Shown: piece by piece, positions 63,891 to 64,000 of the stretch
Layout of the letters: each line of letters begins with the position of its first letter
Numbering within the stretch: the first letter of the stretch is position 1
Source: Rugosimonospora africana
GTDB lineage: Bacteria; Actinomycetota; Actinomycetes; Mycobacteriales; Micromonosporaceae
Assembly: GCF_016862975.1 (NCBI RefSeq)
Contig: NZ_BONZ01000057.1
Span: 1 to 64,000, forward strand
DNA length: 64,000 nucleotides
Direction: 5' to 3'
The notes under the pieces: generated by a model
The model's database searches: none
Told to the model about the DNA's origin: nothing
The model's input: only the letters and a program-made list of their open reading frames with translations
Made by a program: the position numbers and the translations under genes

Positions 63891-64000
63891 ATGGCCAGTA
63901 CACGTTCCATCGAGACCGGAAAGAGCACGCGTTCGTCGCCACGGCCACGGGCGCGCAAGCCGTCCGGCGGGTTGCGCCGATCGGCTGTGCGCCGCGAGCG
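63891..64000 (+). CDS. Possible ABC transporter permease, N-terminal end (partial)
   Basis: ATG at 63891 opens a frame running off the right edge. The 36 visible residues are Arg/Ser/Pro-rich with a basic end, the kind of cytosolic tail found before the first membrane helix of SsuC/TauC permeases. The ABC unit otherwise lacks a permease, which makes this reading likely. A second frame from a GTG near 63794 is also open, so the call is tentative. Confidence 0.4.
   Translation, partial: MASTRSIETGKSTRSSPRPRARKPSGGLRRSAVRRE

Overview
The window is very GC-rich, with dense genes, frequent GTG starts and strong Shine-Dalgarno sites. It carries families typical of filamentous Actinobacteria: a BTAD/NB-ARC/TPR regulator, an XRE-DUF5753 regulator, a DUF574-type methyltransferase, a CU044_5270-type protein and a SigK/RskA-like pair. 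I read it as chromosomal DNA from a Streptosporangium-, Micromonospora- or Frankia-like actinomycete. I cannot fix the genus from the sequence. I saw no rRNA, tRNA, transposase or CRISPR array.

Left part (1-38 kb) is a mosaic of small units. It opens with the tail of an HNH endonuclease, then an SDR, a LysR regulator, a large SARP-like regulator divergent from a secreted beta/gamma-crystallin-like protein, a GNAT, a secreted FN3-CBM2 protein, an FkbM methyltransferase and an AraC regulator. A DHFR-like reductase, a HEAT-repeat protein, a TetR/hydrolase operon with a three-site operator, and a methyltransferase/TetR pair with twin operators follow. A DHFR-like pseudogene sits beside a DinB-like gene. 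Next come a divergent AraC/NmrA pair and a SigK/RskA pair facing a DUF4331-TPR-NicO transporter unit. The rest of this part holds several unknown proteins, an XRE regulator with two small downstream ORFs, a DUF574-type methyltransferase, an AraC/aldo-keto reductase pair, an ECF sigma/membrane protein pair and katG with a perfect 19-bp terminator stem.

Right part (38.3 kb to the end) is one long run of plus-strand genes that looks like an uncharacterised carboxylic-acid uptake and degradation locus. It has two tripartite tricarboxylate transporter sets, each a binding protein plus a TctA permease with a TctB-like C-terminal extension. It also has an ABC uptake system cut by the right edge, three bicupin paralogues and a EutA-like actin-fold ATPase without ethanolamine ammonia-lyase. 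Two paralogous Asp/Glu racemase-superfamily enzymes with a single active-site Cys lie near its two ends. A CoA block holds an enoyl-CoA hydratase, a Cys-less thiolase-like protein with a DUF35 partner, an NDP-forming acyl-CoA synthetase and a two-domain CaiB-type CoA-transferase, followed by an MFS transporter. AT-rich patches with a TATAGG-type motif lie before the internal transcription units, which suggests one regulon. No regulator gene lies inside the locus. My working model is import of an (aromatic or dicarboxylic) acid, cupin and racemase/isomerase/decarboxylase chemistry, CoA activation, hydration and C-C cleavage. The substrate is unknown.

A second theme is short tandem repeats. Intergenic arrays often start at a stop codon and repeat it (units of 14-18 or about 33 bp). 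Arrays inside genes are mostly 15-bp units giving pentapeptides.
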